A stretch of 64,000 nt of DNA from Nissolia schottii. Lineage: Eukaryota; Streptophyta; Magnoliopsida; Fabales; Fabaceae. The stretch is from positions 678,793 through 742,792 of the forward strand of contig QANU01028716.1 of assembly GCA_003254905.1 (NCBI GenBank), in the 5' to 3' direction. The first letter of the stretch is position 1. Every line of letters begins with the position of its first letter. The position numbers and the translations under genes were made by a program. Shown here piece by piece: positions 48,818-61,026 of this stretch. The notes beneath the pieces were generated by a model. It searched no databases and was not told the DNA's origin. It saw nothing but the letters and a program-made list of their open reading frames with translations.

Positions 48818-51800
48818 TGTAACACCCTAGCTAACTGCATACCCTCGAGTAGTACGCAATGCTCACTAGGTTGTTAATCACTTGGTGGGAATATTTATAG
48901 TCCCTTATTACTTTTTCGAAAATACTAGATTAAGGAAAATATGGACCAATTTAAAACTTTTCTACTGAGTGCTTATTTACGAAATATGAGCCATGTGTGA
49001 ATCAAAGTATATATAAGACAAACGATAGAGCTTGAGGCTTACAACCAATAATCATTCATAGCATAAATATTTACATAAGCAAGTACCTAGTCCTTCACAG
49101 ATAAGTACAACCAATCATATATTATTATAATAAAGTACATATACATGTTATAATCATCCATACACATAATAAAAGTTCATCCATCGTATATCCAGCTAAG
49201 CATGTCTTCGTAGCCTAGAAGATCTGTCCGTCCGTCATCGGTAGCTTGTCCTCTGTTCTTTTCTGATCCTCTTGGTGCCTCTCATAGCTCACGTTTGCCC
49301 CTGGAAGTATAAGTGAGTGGGGGTGAGAACATTCGTCCTCAGTGGTTTACCTCGGCGTCGGGGGAATCTTTTTAACTCACTTATCAACCGGCCGCTCAGG
49401 TGTTTCTAAGTGAACATGCATACTAACATCCTACTGATTATTATCTGGCCTAAGGTCCTGAACGGCTTTATCTACTTTACTAGGTGACTGGGGAACTAGT
49501 CTTGCTTATCTAAGTTCTCGTGCTTGTTAACTTTTCTCGCGTATATACATAGCCGTCTCGAGCGTTCTCTTGACGGTACTTACTTCATACACATACTTAC
49601 ATACTTTATCATATACTTATGCATCACATACTTGTTCATCACATCATTTCATACACATTCATTTCATACTCTATGCATGGGGTTCTCTTACGCATACCGG
49701 CTTGCCCGGGTTAGCGTCCTTCTTTTCTTTTCTTACGCATACCGGCTTACCCGGGTTAGCGCTTTTCCTCTAGTCCTTCGCTCATGTAGTCGTGGCCAAA
49801 CGACTACAACCACTTCTGTTCCCAACTTGACGACGACCCAGCTGCGCTCACACCAGAGTGGTTGCTAACCACCGATGGGGTCTAGTGTCCATCGCCGCCA
49901 ATCAAGTGGGCTAACCTCCACTAGGTAGGAGGCGGGGGCTGGCCCTTGCGACGCAACCAAGCGTTGGACTCATACATCATCATCTCATAACTTTAGGTGT
50001 GACGTCACCCTTTCTCATTCTTCTTTTCTTTACTTTCTTTCTTTCTTTCTTTTCTTTCATCATCATTAACCGATCCACCCCTTGGGGGGAGACTGGTGAG
50101 GGGCGTGTCCGCCAAGAGAGATGCTTCCTATCATATAGCTACATACTTGTTCCCTAAGGTTCAATTATGCTCTTTAATCTTTACGTGATTAACCTCTAGT
50201 TCTCATGATGCATGATAGCATAATCATTCCTAACATACATATTCTACATGCAATGTTCCACATACATCATCATACATCATCATAAACATGGCTCATTCAT
50301 TCATCATACACGTACTTGCAACCATTCAACAACTTCGGGGTCCTCCGCGAAAACCCACTCAACACCACTCTTGGTGCCCACTCAGCTCTCTTCACGGAAC
50401 CCTCTCAGCACTCCAGGGATCCTCTGCGGAACCCCGCCAGCACCACTCTTGGTATCCACTCAGCACTCTTCACGTAACCTTCTCAGTACTCCAGGGATCC
50501 TCCGCGGAACCCAATCAGCACCACTTCTGGTGCCTCTCATCAACTCCCTAGACTCCTCTCAGTCGCTATCCGCGGAACCACTCAGCACCATCCCAGGTGC
50601 CCGCTCATCACTTTCTCGACTCCTCTCAGTCTATCTCCGCGGAACCACTCAGCACCATCCCAGATGCCCGCTCATCAACTTTCTAGACTCCTCTCAGTCG
50701 CTCTCCGCGGAACCACTTAACACCATCCCAGGTGCCCACTCATCAACTTTCTAGACTCCTCCCAGTCACTATCCGCAGAACCACTAGGCGCTTACTCCTT
50801 TACTTATTTTCTCTCATTTTCTCACGTTCACACCCTAGGGATCCTACGCGGAACCCACTCAGCAGCACTCCTGGTGCCGCTCAACAACTCTCTACAGACT
50901 CCTCTCAGTCACTCTACGCGTACCCATTCAGCGCCCGTCCAGACGCCGCTCAACAACTCCCTAGACTCCTCTCGGTCACTCTCCGCGGAACACTCGACAC
51001 TTTCTTCATTACTTATTTTCTCTCATTTTCTCACATTCATCCCAAGTTCAAAACCCCACATATTCCAACATTCATATTCCTATCTAGTCCAGGTCACAGG
51101 ACCCTTTAGAATCATCTTCTAAATCCTAGCATAGCATTTCTAATATCATTTGTCATAAGGCATACAAGCACATAAACACATACAAGCAAACATAAGCCAC
51201 CAAGGGGTGACTAAACCAAGTTTACCCACCTGTAGAAAAACCTGGTGGTGGTGAGGGAAGCTTGGAGTAAAGTCCCACAAGCCTTGTTGTTTCCAAAGCT
51301 TGAGCTCATCCTTTCTCCAACGTGAAGAACTTCGAACAAGGTGGAGGATGATGAGGTTGTTCCTCTTGATTTTGGGAGGAAGAAAATGAACAAAGATGAG
51401 GAGACTTGAGGGGCTGTGTTTCGGTTCTTGGGAGGTGGAAGAGGGTGGCAAGAATGCTTGATCTCTTGAAGATTTGGTGGTGTTCTTTGAGGTGTGGCTT
51501 AGTGTGTTGTTATGGAGGATGTGGGAAATGAAATTATCTCTTGGAGTTTTGGGGGAGAGAACTCGGTTTGGGTGGCTGAATGGTGAGGGAAATTGATTGA
51601 ATTTTAGGATTTAGAAAAAGGTGATGAATAGTAGAAAGCATGGGCATAGGTATGGCCATGTGTAAGAAAGGTAAGGTGATGTGAGTTTTGGAAGCATGAT
51701 TTAAGGGATGGGACAAAAATCCCAATCAGACCGTGCAGCCTTCCTTCTCCTAGTTCAGCTGCTGAAATTTCATATTTTTCTCGGTTTCGGTTCGCTCGTG

Positions 51801-52261
51801 TTTTATCGCTCGCAGTCTCGGTGCGTCGCGCACGATCGTCCGAAAAATATTCCGTTTACACCGTCGCGATCCTCTAATTTCCCCCTACCTAAGGCTATTA
51901 ATATTTAAAGGTGTTTGTGAATTTTTTCTCCGGGGGATTATTTTCACGGACACCTCTTACGCGTTAGAAAATTCCATCGGCGAACATCGGCTGTTCAGCT
52001 GTCTGCCGAATTTCCTACTGCGACACGTTTTATTTCCTAAGGATATTCTACCTAATAATTTCCCATTTTTATTCTCTAATCATGATTAGAAATTAATTTG
52101 GCATTTATGTGTACAGTTATTTCTCTAAGAAAAATCGGGATGTTACAACAGGCGTCCCGGTGCTTGACGGACACCTGTAATTTACGCTTCCAACCTCTAA
52201 AAGAGTTCGCAACTGAACTTATTATGCGAAATCTTTGCTAAGGGAAAACTGGGATGTTACA
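48818..52261 (-). mobile_element. Probable solo LTR of a long-LTR (Ty3/gypsy-like) retrotransposon
   Basis: 3444 bp with ends TGTAACACCC and GGGATGTTACA, flanked by the 5-bp duplication ACAGT (48813-48817 and 52262-52266). The minus strand starts TGTAACATCCCAGTTTTC, the typical opening of plant Ty3/gypsy LTRs, so that is its probable orientation. No primer site, polypurine tract or polymerase domain occurs inside, so a solo LTR left by unequal recombination is the simplest reading; a non-autonomous element is the alternative. The terminal GGGATGTTACA occurs twice, at 52139-52149 and 52251-52261, giving a 112-bp extension. The interior holds a 68-bp minisatellite. The family is also present at 15.4-17.8 kb. 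Confidence 0.8.
50330..51000. repeat. Minisatellite inside the solo LTR, ~68-bp unit
   Basis: Tandem units starting GACTCCTCTCAGTC, followed by CCGCGGAACCACTCAGCACC and a GGTGCCCRCTCATCAACTTT-like close. Clear units begin near 50550, 50618, 50686 and 50754, with degenerate units on either side. The open frames over it are by-products of the repeat. Confidence 0.85.
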
Positions 52262-52384
52262 ACAGTAGTGCAACATGTACACCATATTTCTATTTACCAT
52301 ACATCCACTTCATATTAAATACGTTTGGACCCACTACTAATATCCGCTCACTCACGGATCCCCACTCCGCACTTAAACTCACAT

Positions 52385-53419
52385 ACATGGACCATACATT
52401 CCATAATTCATTAGATTCTTCAATGCACAAACTTTATAAGCATTTGTGCACAGACTTTATGTAGTAGAATGCACAAACATTACTCGCTTATGTTCACAAA
52501 CCTTTACATGGACCATACATTCTAGAATTCATTAGACTCTTTGATGCATAAATTTTATAAGCATTTGTACACAAACTTTATGTAGTAGAATGCACAAACA
52601 TTACACGCTTATGCGCACAAACCTTTACATGGACTATACATTCCATAATTCATTAGAATCTTAAATGCACAAACTTTATAAGCATTTGTGTACAAACTTT
52701 ATGTAGTAGAATGCACAAACATTACTCGCTTATGTTCACAAATCTTTACATGGACCCTACATTCCATAATTCATTAGTGTTCAGCAGGTGGGTTCGATCC
52801 GCCGACCTGACCCGACTCGACTCTCTTCGAATCAGGTTAGGTCGAGTCGGCGGGTCAGACCCGCCTGACCCATCACTTCTGTTGGGTTGGGTGCTGGGTC
52901 CAACTTGTCAAAACCGACTCGACCCGCCGATATATATTAAAAAACAATTTTTTTTTCTTTTTGTTATTAGATTTATTTTTTTTTGGCCTAAGATCATTTT
53001 ATCTATCAAAACATAATATATATTTTTATTATAAACAATTGATTTTTTTTAAAAAAAATGGTGGGTCACCCACGCGCCAACCCGACCTGACTCAAAAGGG
53101 TCATAGGTCTAGGTATCCACTCAAAATAAAATTTGACTCGACCCAACCCATTAAACTCGGGTTGGGTCCAAAACATGGTCGGGTCCGACTGACCCATGTT
53201 CACCCCGACTCTTTGATGCACAAACTTTATAAGCATTTATGCACAAACTTTATGTAGGAGAATGCACAAACATTACTCGCTTATGTTCACAAACTTTTAC
53301 ATGGATCATACATTCTAGAATTCATTAGGCTCTTTGATGCACAAACTTTATAAGCATTTGCGCACAAACTTTATGTAGTAGAATACACAAACATTACACA
53401 CTTACGTTCACAAGTATGA
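52385..53419 (+). repeat. Satellite-like array, five 121-bp units
   Basis: Units begin ACATGGACCATACATTC at 52385, 52506, 52627, 52748 and 53299. Three intervals are exactly 121 bp, and the fourth is 121 bp once the insertion is removed. Each unit has repeats of GCACAAACTTTAT and GCACAAACATTAC. The array starts about 120 bp beyond the solo LTR. Confidence 0.9.
52778..53207. mobile_element. GC-rich insertion within the 121-bp satellite
   Basis: About 430 bp with much higher GC than the array, interrupting unit 4 after ATTCATTAG. Ends read TGTTCAGCAGGTGGG and, inverted, GGGGTGAACATGGGTC, which are weakly inverted. The many GGGTCGGGTTGGG-like words resemble non-autonomous hAT elements. A target duplication was not found. 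Confidence 0.6.
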
Positions 53420-54124
53420 CATTTCACAAGTAATTATCCACTCAAGTATCTGTAACAAGTAAACCACTAATGTTAAAGGTAGACCTCATCCATTTTAAAA
53501 GAAAATCAACAATTTATCATCTTTATTTTAGTCAACTTTCACATGATAGGAGGATGGGGACGAGGATGACGATGATGAGAGGATGACGAGGATAAAAGTG
53601 ATAGAACTAAGGTGAGAGAATGGTGAGGATGACGACGGAAATGAGTTCGGATTGAGTGTGCGTTGTTTATAATTTTGGAAATTATACGAAATATGCATCT
53701 TGATCATTAATTACGCATAATTGAAAAGTGTATCTGTGGGTGGATGCAAATTAGTTGTACATAAAGCATTCTTCTTATAATTATCCTAACGGAACCTTAA
53801 AAAGCACTTGTGTTTATTAATGTCTTTTGTACATATATATGATATAATGGTGTAAATAAAATTACCACAAAAGGATACATTTTACATTGGCCAAAGAGAA
53901 AAGTTTTTGCTTGGTTACTTCTACTACAATGGGACAGGAATGATTAGCAACTGCCCCAGCTACGATCAATGAAGTTTTCACCTAATAGCCTACCCATCTT
54001 TTAATATTGCCTCTTATGAATATGTCAACCTTTGTATTCAATGCTTTGTATTGTCTATTTATGGTATCAATCGGTAAAATCATTCAATATTATATACATC
54101 TCAAGAATATAATTAATTTAACTA

Positions 54125-54156
<32 letters not shown>

Positions 54157-56860
54157 ATTATGTGTATATATATAGGGTTAAAATTAAATTACATCGATGC
54201 ATAGCCCTAAGTATTGTTACACTACTCAACAACTTTTTATAACATATAATTTTTATCGATCCAATCATTAAATTACGATTAACTGTCATATAAATCATTT
54301 GTGTCGAATTTCAAAGAAATTGAACATCAACAAGAATGTGAAAAAATAAATATTATTTTCACACATTTTAAGCATATCTATTACATCGATTTTGATATGG
54401 GTTAAAAATATATTAAACGGTTTTAGATTAATACAAAATATTATAGACTTGATCTATAATATATGAACTTTCAACCCAAAATTAATTTTTTAAAAATTTT
54501 ATATTGTTAAAAAATTATTGAGTGGTATAACAATTACATAAAATTACACCAATGTAAATTGATCATAAGTCTTAGTTATTTATATATATGCGTGTGGTTT
54601 TGTGAGTCTTAAATTGCCAACATATTCTTGTTGTATGATAGTAACATATATTGGGAATGACGTGAAAAAATATTTGCCGAATTCATCATGCATTTTTCAC
54701 TTTATTTTATATATAAGGTAGGTTTGTTTCAGTTTATTTAACTAAAAAATTACTTTTTGACTAAAAAAATTAATTAGTATGTATTTTGTTCAATTTTAAA
54801 ATAATTAAAATATCAAAAAAAATGATGTCTTCAATTTTTTTAGTAGAAGTTAAACATAATATATAACTTCAAATAGAAATCTGTTTTTCAACTTCTTTTT
54901 AGCTCTATATCAAAATTAATATTTTAATCATTTTTTTCCTGTAGCAATCATATATTTAAGGCAAATCTGTAATGTAAGAGTTCAAATCCCATTAATTAAA
55001 ATTAAAATTAAAATTAAAAGCACTCCTTCACACAGAGAAGGCAAAAGGTCTTGAGGAATTTTCTTAGAAAAAATAGACACGGGGTAATGATCTAACCCAA
55101 AAATGAATCTTTTCACATGAAATTTACTCATATGAATATTTCACCACTAAAATTTATATATTATGTGTCATACTATAATTTCACTTTTCTAATTAATGAT
55201 AAAATATAACACGTGACTTATTATATATGACTAAGTCGTGTAATTTCAATCTTTTTAATTAATCATAAAAGTGGAGTCTCTTGCGTGAAAGGTAGGCATA
55301 ATCTTATCATATATGCTTAAGCCATGAAAGATTTTTTGGACGTTAAAATTCTTCCTTTTAAGTTCGAACACACTCAAGACACACACTGTCCAAAACCTCC
55401 AATTAAGGTTAACCTCATTTAACACTATTTTTTTTTTTATGTCAACAAAGCTTAAACAGAAACTTTGTTTAAGAATAACAAGTATCTAATCACTCAAATT
55501 CATTTTTAAATTGAGTCAATATTCATTTTGTATGTACTTTTTTTTTTAACAATATTTCTCCCAGGGGCTCCTAGTTATATACTCCCCTTCTCCTAAATTA
55601 TATGTCATCTTGGTTAAATGTATCAATATTAAGAAATCTGAAATTAAAAGTAGTTTAAGGAATAAATTTATTAAATTATCCATATTTAAGTGCCCATGAT
55701 AAAGAGAGAGATATAGAGTATTAAAGGGTTATTATTTTTAAGACTTCAATAAATTAAGAGTAAACTTGAAAACTTAGCAATAAATATCATAAATATCACC
55801 ATTAAATAAACATGACAAATAATTTGGAACAAATTTTTTTTGGCTAAAGTGACAAATAATTTAGTAGGAAGAAAAAAAGTAGCACTTCCTCCGCCCTCTT
55901 ATATGTCACTTTTGACAAATGTACACATATTAAGAAAACAATTAATTTGCACATGCTTAAAAGAATATCAAGTGCTTAAGCTAAATTACTCTTATAAAAA
56001 ATTATAATGTAATTAATATAATAATAAAAAAGTTAATAATAAATAGAAACATAATTAAAAATATAATAATTAATATTTTTTAATTTACTTAAATAATAAT
56101 TAGTTTTAAACAATATTTAAATAAAACATAACATATAAAACTAAGCAAAGAGAAGAAGTACTATTAATTCCCTAATCTATTGACTTGACCACAGCATCTT
56201 CACCGTCACTGCCTTAGATGTAATAATTAATAATAATAATTATTCAATTTTATAGCAGAGGTGTCTCCATCATTTTCCCCATTTACTCGGTTGACTTTTT
56301 CTTTTCACTTCTTCAAGTGTTATTCAAAGTATATAACTTAGTCTTTTCCTCATTAATCCATCAATTTTAATATCTAGACCGTTCATTATTACGGCTTTGA
56401 AAGTCAAGAATAATGTTAAAACATATAACACGACACAACAATATCTATTTGATAGCAAAATGAAGACACTCTAACTTTAATTGACCCATTTGCTCGCCAT
56501 GCAAGCATTATCATCAAAGAATTAATTTGAAATTATAGCTAGAGTTTCATTCAAGCTGAGAAGAAGCGTTTTCTGTGTGTATTCAGTTAACGTTTTCAAC
56601 ACATAACATACTCAATATATAAAATATTTTTTCTTTTTTTATTTCATATTGTCAGTAATTTTTTTCTTGAGATTCTTTTTTTAATAAAATAGCTAAAACA
56701 ATTAATGAAAACAAAATATATTAAATTTTACTGCTTTTACTATTTTTTAAAAAAATCCAAAAAATAAAATAATTAAATTGAAATCACACGGAATAAAAAC
56801 AATGTTGTTAGGGGTACCAACTCTAAAAACAATGTTGTTTGAGGTACAATCCAAATGTTG
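53420..56860. other. AT-rich spacer with Stowaway-like remnants
   Basis: No gene. A (TA)n microsatellite lies at 54125-54150. Segments near 55575-55620 and 55885-55935 carry TATATGTCA-type words with CTCC/CTTCCTCCG ends, typical of Stowaway MITE remnants. Confidence 0.45.
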
Positions 56861-56884
56861 TTAATCCATAGTCTATACAATGAT

Positions 56885-56903
56885 ATTGAGTGTACAAACT
56901 TTT

Positions 56904-56934
<31 letters not shown>

Positions 56935-57315
56935 CAAACTTATTCTACACACATGCACAAACTTTTTTAAATATGAAATCAAACTGAACTGAATCTGCAA
57001 CACATTAAATAACAAAGAGTAACTATCACTCTCTCTTTCCACCTCTCCACTCACACTCTAAGCATGCGAACTCATTTTCTATCACGCACAAACATTTTAA
57101 AGCATATGCCATAACTTTTGAACTGATGTGCACAAACTTTTCAACAACCAGGAATAAAAAAAAATGACCAAAATGTACACAAAAATGAAGACGAAGAAGA
57201 AAACTTTTGTGTTCACATGCACAAGCTTTTGAATAAGAATGAAAAAACTTTTTTATTCATATGCACAAACTTTTTACCAACTAGATATACACAAATTTTT
57301 GAATAAACATACACA
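56885..57315. repeat. Dispersed GCACAAACTTTT motif cluster
   Basis: The word (G/T)ACAAACTTTT or a close variant recurs at least eight times with irregular spacing of 20-90 bp. The same core occurs two to three times in every 121-bp satellite unit at 52.4-53.4 kb and inverted near 58880-59000, which suggests a shared origin. Confidence 0.6.
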
Positions 57316-60300
57316 AACTTTTGAAAAACAAAAAAAACGAATATGATGGAAATGAAAATGAAAACTCTTAGATTTATAAAGAATAAGAAGAAACAAAAAA
57401 AAAATGATGAGAGATTGGAGAAGAAGAGAGAAAAAATAAATAATAAGAAAAAGTAAAAGAAGCACCTACTAGGGAGAGTGAGTTATACAATAGTTGACAA
57501 ATTTTAAATTGTATGCATAGCATTTCTCAAATAAAAATATGAAATAAAAATTCAAACCAAACATTCTCTTAAGTTGCGGCTTGATTGCATGGTAAATAGT
57601 TGAGTACCCTAAATCTTAAATAGTCAACATCTTAAGCTGCTAGAATTGATATATTTAATAGTGAGATGTTTAAGTAATATGTATAGGGTTTTAGGTTTAA
57701 ATCTCATTGCGATCAATGTAATTTATGGAGTAAAAAAAAAAATCCTTAAAATATCAAATGAGGATATTAAAGTAGGACACTAAAAATAGAGAGGCAAATT
57801 AAATATAACAAGAAAAATGTTGGGTCTCATGTTGATGTACATTATAACCATTAACCATTGTGTTTACCTTACAAATCATATTATTCTCATAGTGATGTCG
57901 ACTAAATAAATAATTGAGTAAAAGAAAAAACATTTCTCTAGACAAAGTTAGCTAGTTGATCTGCCATTGGCCACCTAATTAAGATATCGAAATTAACAAT
58001 AGATGGTTCTCTCTTACTACTCTCCATAGTCATACAATTATCTCTATAGTTAACTTATTTAATATACTTGGATTAAGATTAATTCTTGCGTGACATCAGC
58101 ATAGTACACAATCAATATATTTAAACTTGCATGCTTCAACAAGAATTCTCATGCATTATATATGAATTAATGTTAATGTTACAATCTGCTACTTTGATCA
58201 ATTACATAAGTTACAGATCTTCAAAAGAAAGATGTTACAATAATTAAGATCTTAGTTGTTACATATCTAGATTAATTATATCGTTATAGTATCTTATAAA
58301 TAGGCATTCGTTATAAAGTTATGAACAACACAATATTTCAATAATATTCTCTTAGCTTCATAAACCTTAACAGTTAAGACTAGATTCAAACACGTCTAAC
58401 CTTATATACTAAGGCGGAGTGTGAAAGCTCATCAATCATATGAATAAGTGATATGGCTCTAATGTTCTTTAAATCGTGGTCCGTTATAAAAAGATAAAAT
58501 GTTATTCAATCTAACTTTTAAATATGATTTGATTCAAATAGAGTAATGTACTATTAGAATTTAAGTCTCTAGCAATAACTTTTTCTCAACAACACATATA
58601 TTGTTGAAAAAAGTGATTATTTCTCAACGATATTATAGTATTGTTAATTTAGTTGTTAAGCCTAACTATACCAACGACATTATACATTATGAATATACGT
58701 ATTATGACAATGACTTGGTATAATGCGTAACTATATATGTCAGCGACATATAATAATATAAAACATTGGAGTAACAACGTAAACAAACGTATTATAATCA
58801 AAGATGAATTAAAATTATGAGTCCTGCTACACGTACACAAAAAAATATACACCATACATACACCCTATACTTATATACATAAAGTTTGTGTTTTAATGCT
58901 TGTAATGTTTGTGTACTTAATTAAGTATAATTGAAAATATTATCTATAAATTTGTAATGTTTGTGCACTCATGAGAATAAAGTTTGTACATTATTAATGG
59001 TGTATGTATGAGTGTATAAAATTGAATGTACATATAACATATTTGTAAAATTATATATTCAAAGTTGGTCTATCCATGTTTTCTTCATTTTCTTTTCTAC
59101 TCTCTTGAGTTATTTTCACCAATAAACCTATCTTTCTTATCCTACTTGGCAACCATGTTTGAATTTGCTAGCCATGTTATCTTTTTTAGAACTCAAAATC
59201 GAAACCATAACCCAAATTAAAATCACAAGACTCATAAAGAAACCAAACTTTAATGTAAAAAAAAAATTCAAAACACCAAACACACCACTTCACAATTCAC
59301 ATGACTTGTGAAGAAGGGCACATATTGAAAAGAGTTCATCACTTCATCATTCAGTTCTTCTCTCAGCATGCACACTGCTCTTTCAATTCATCATCTGCCA
59401 ACAACGCAAACTTTGACTTTTTCATTCGAAAAATTCCACCATAAATGAGCATACAAGGTCAACTCTGAGCCTGTGATGAATCCTAGAAACCTTGCTGTTG
59501 TTAATGATGTTTTTTATTATTAAAATTTCCATTTTAATTTTCAAATTTTCAACGTTATTTTTTTCACTGAGTTTTGCAGATGGACCGATGATATATAGAT
59601 CTACATATACATATATATGCAGAGAGATAAGAGAATACAGTTCACCCACGTAAATGCTATAAATTGTTGGTAGGTTGGCTCACCCAAACCATAACTAAAC
59701 CCCACTTGGCATAAAAATTCTCCAATTTTTCATTTTTTTTCCCTTCCTCTCTCAATTGTAAGTGTAAATATTCTTGATATATAGGATGATATATATATAA
59801 TGTGTGTGTATATATATGTATATGTATATGTATGTATGTGTGTGTGATGATAAGGGCACTCTTTTTTTTTTTTTCCAAATAAAGCTGAAAAAAGATGTGT
59901 AGTGTGACCACAGAAAAAAAAGATTTTTTTTTCCCTATGTGCTTTGTTGGTTTTTCCTCCGGCCATGTTCCTCAACTACTCTCATTTATTTCCCCTTCAT
60001 TAATTCATTGCACCCTCTAAAAAACTTTGGTGCAAGAAATTGAAGAAAAAATTTCATTGTTTTTTAGCTCTACTAGTGATTAATTTTTTCTTGTACGAGA
60101 TAGAAAGACAGCAAAGAAAAATAGTAAGTGTAGAGATAGATAGAGATAGAGAGAGAGAGAGAGAGAGTGTAATACTACACATTACAGGTTGGTGCATAGT
60201 CTAAAGTTTTTAAAGTGTTTCAACAACTTTTCAGAAGCATTTATAATGGTGCATCTGAATAGGGAGAAGAGAGAAGAAGGAAGTCGGAAGAGAGGGAAGA

Positions 60301-60340
60301 AGAGATGTTGTTAGATGTGGGGTTGCACTGTCAATAAGAA
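57316..60340. other. AT-rich spacer, nothing recognised
   Basis: Non-coding spacer leading into the CYP86A promoter. Only microsatellites stand out, including GA at about 60140-60167. Confidence 0.5.
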
Positions 60341-61026
60341 CCAGTCTGGCCACAATAACTCCCTTCACTAAACCATTTCACCTATAAATCTCTCTTTCAC
60401 TATAAACACTCACACAAACCCCCCTCTCTCTCTCTCTGTCTCTCTCTCTCTCTCTTCGCATTGTACTCTTTACAACAACTACTACTCTACACTCTCTCAT
60501 TCATCATCTTCTTCTTCTATTCTCTCCCTCTTTCCTTTGTTATATTTCCCTTAAATCTTCTTCATTTTCTTAGGGAAGCCCATTTCCCCCTGCATTCTGA
60601 CTTATCATACTAAGAAGGAAAAAAAAAACCCACAGAACATACCCTAAAAAAAACACATCATTTGGGTGCTTTACTTTAACCAAGCTAGATTCAAGTATTT
60701 TGCACGAAACAAGGTTCTGGCTCTGACCCATCAATTTCTAAAGGTACGTTTTCTTTTTTCTCGTTTTGTTAGCTGCCCATCATTATTTTCTCTTGAAAAA
60801 AGTGATTTTTCATTGAAAGGAAGAGTAAAAATGTGTTATTTTTTTCTTCTCATTTCGTTAGCTGCCCATTATTTTTTTCTATGAAAAAATTTAAACTTTT
60901 ATAGAAACAATGAGTAAAAAAGTGATTTTGTTTTGTTTGAAGCTTTCTTGTAGGTTTGAGCATTTGATTTCATAGTATCGTGGTTGGTGTGTGGGGGGTT
61001 TTGATAGCGCGCTCCGGCAGCACATC
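60341..61026 (+). promoter_or_regulatory. CYP86A core promoter, leader and leader intron
   Basis: TATAAA occurs at 60383-60388 and again at 60401-60406, followed by a CT-rich tract (60420-60560) typical of plant leaders. The leader seems to carry an intron: donor AAAG/GTACG at 60743/60744 and acceptor TTCTTGTAG at 60953 (a second acceptor candidate, TTTCATAG, ends at 60975). Translation then starts at the ATG at 61027. Confidence 0.6.

Noticed and set aside
50248-51122. Reading frames of 80-170 codons
   Set aside because: They are translations of the 68-bp minisatellite in the solo LTR, with low complexity and periodic repeats.
60991-61026. In-frame extension upstream of the CYP86A start
   Set aside because: The extension begins with GTG, which is not a normal nuclear start, and the family begins at the METC methionine at 61027.
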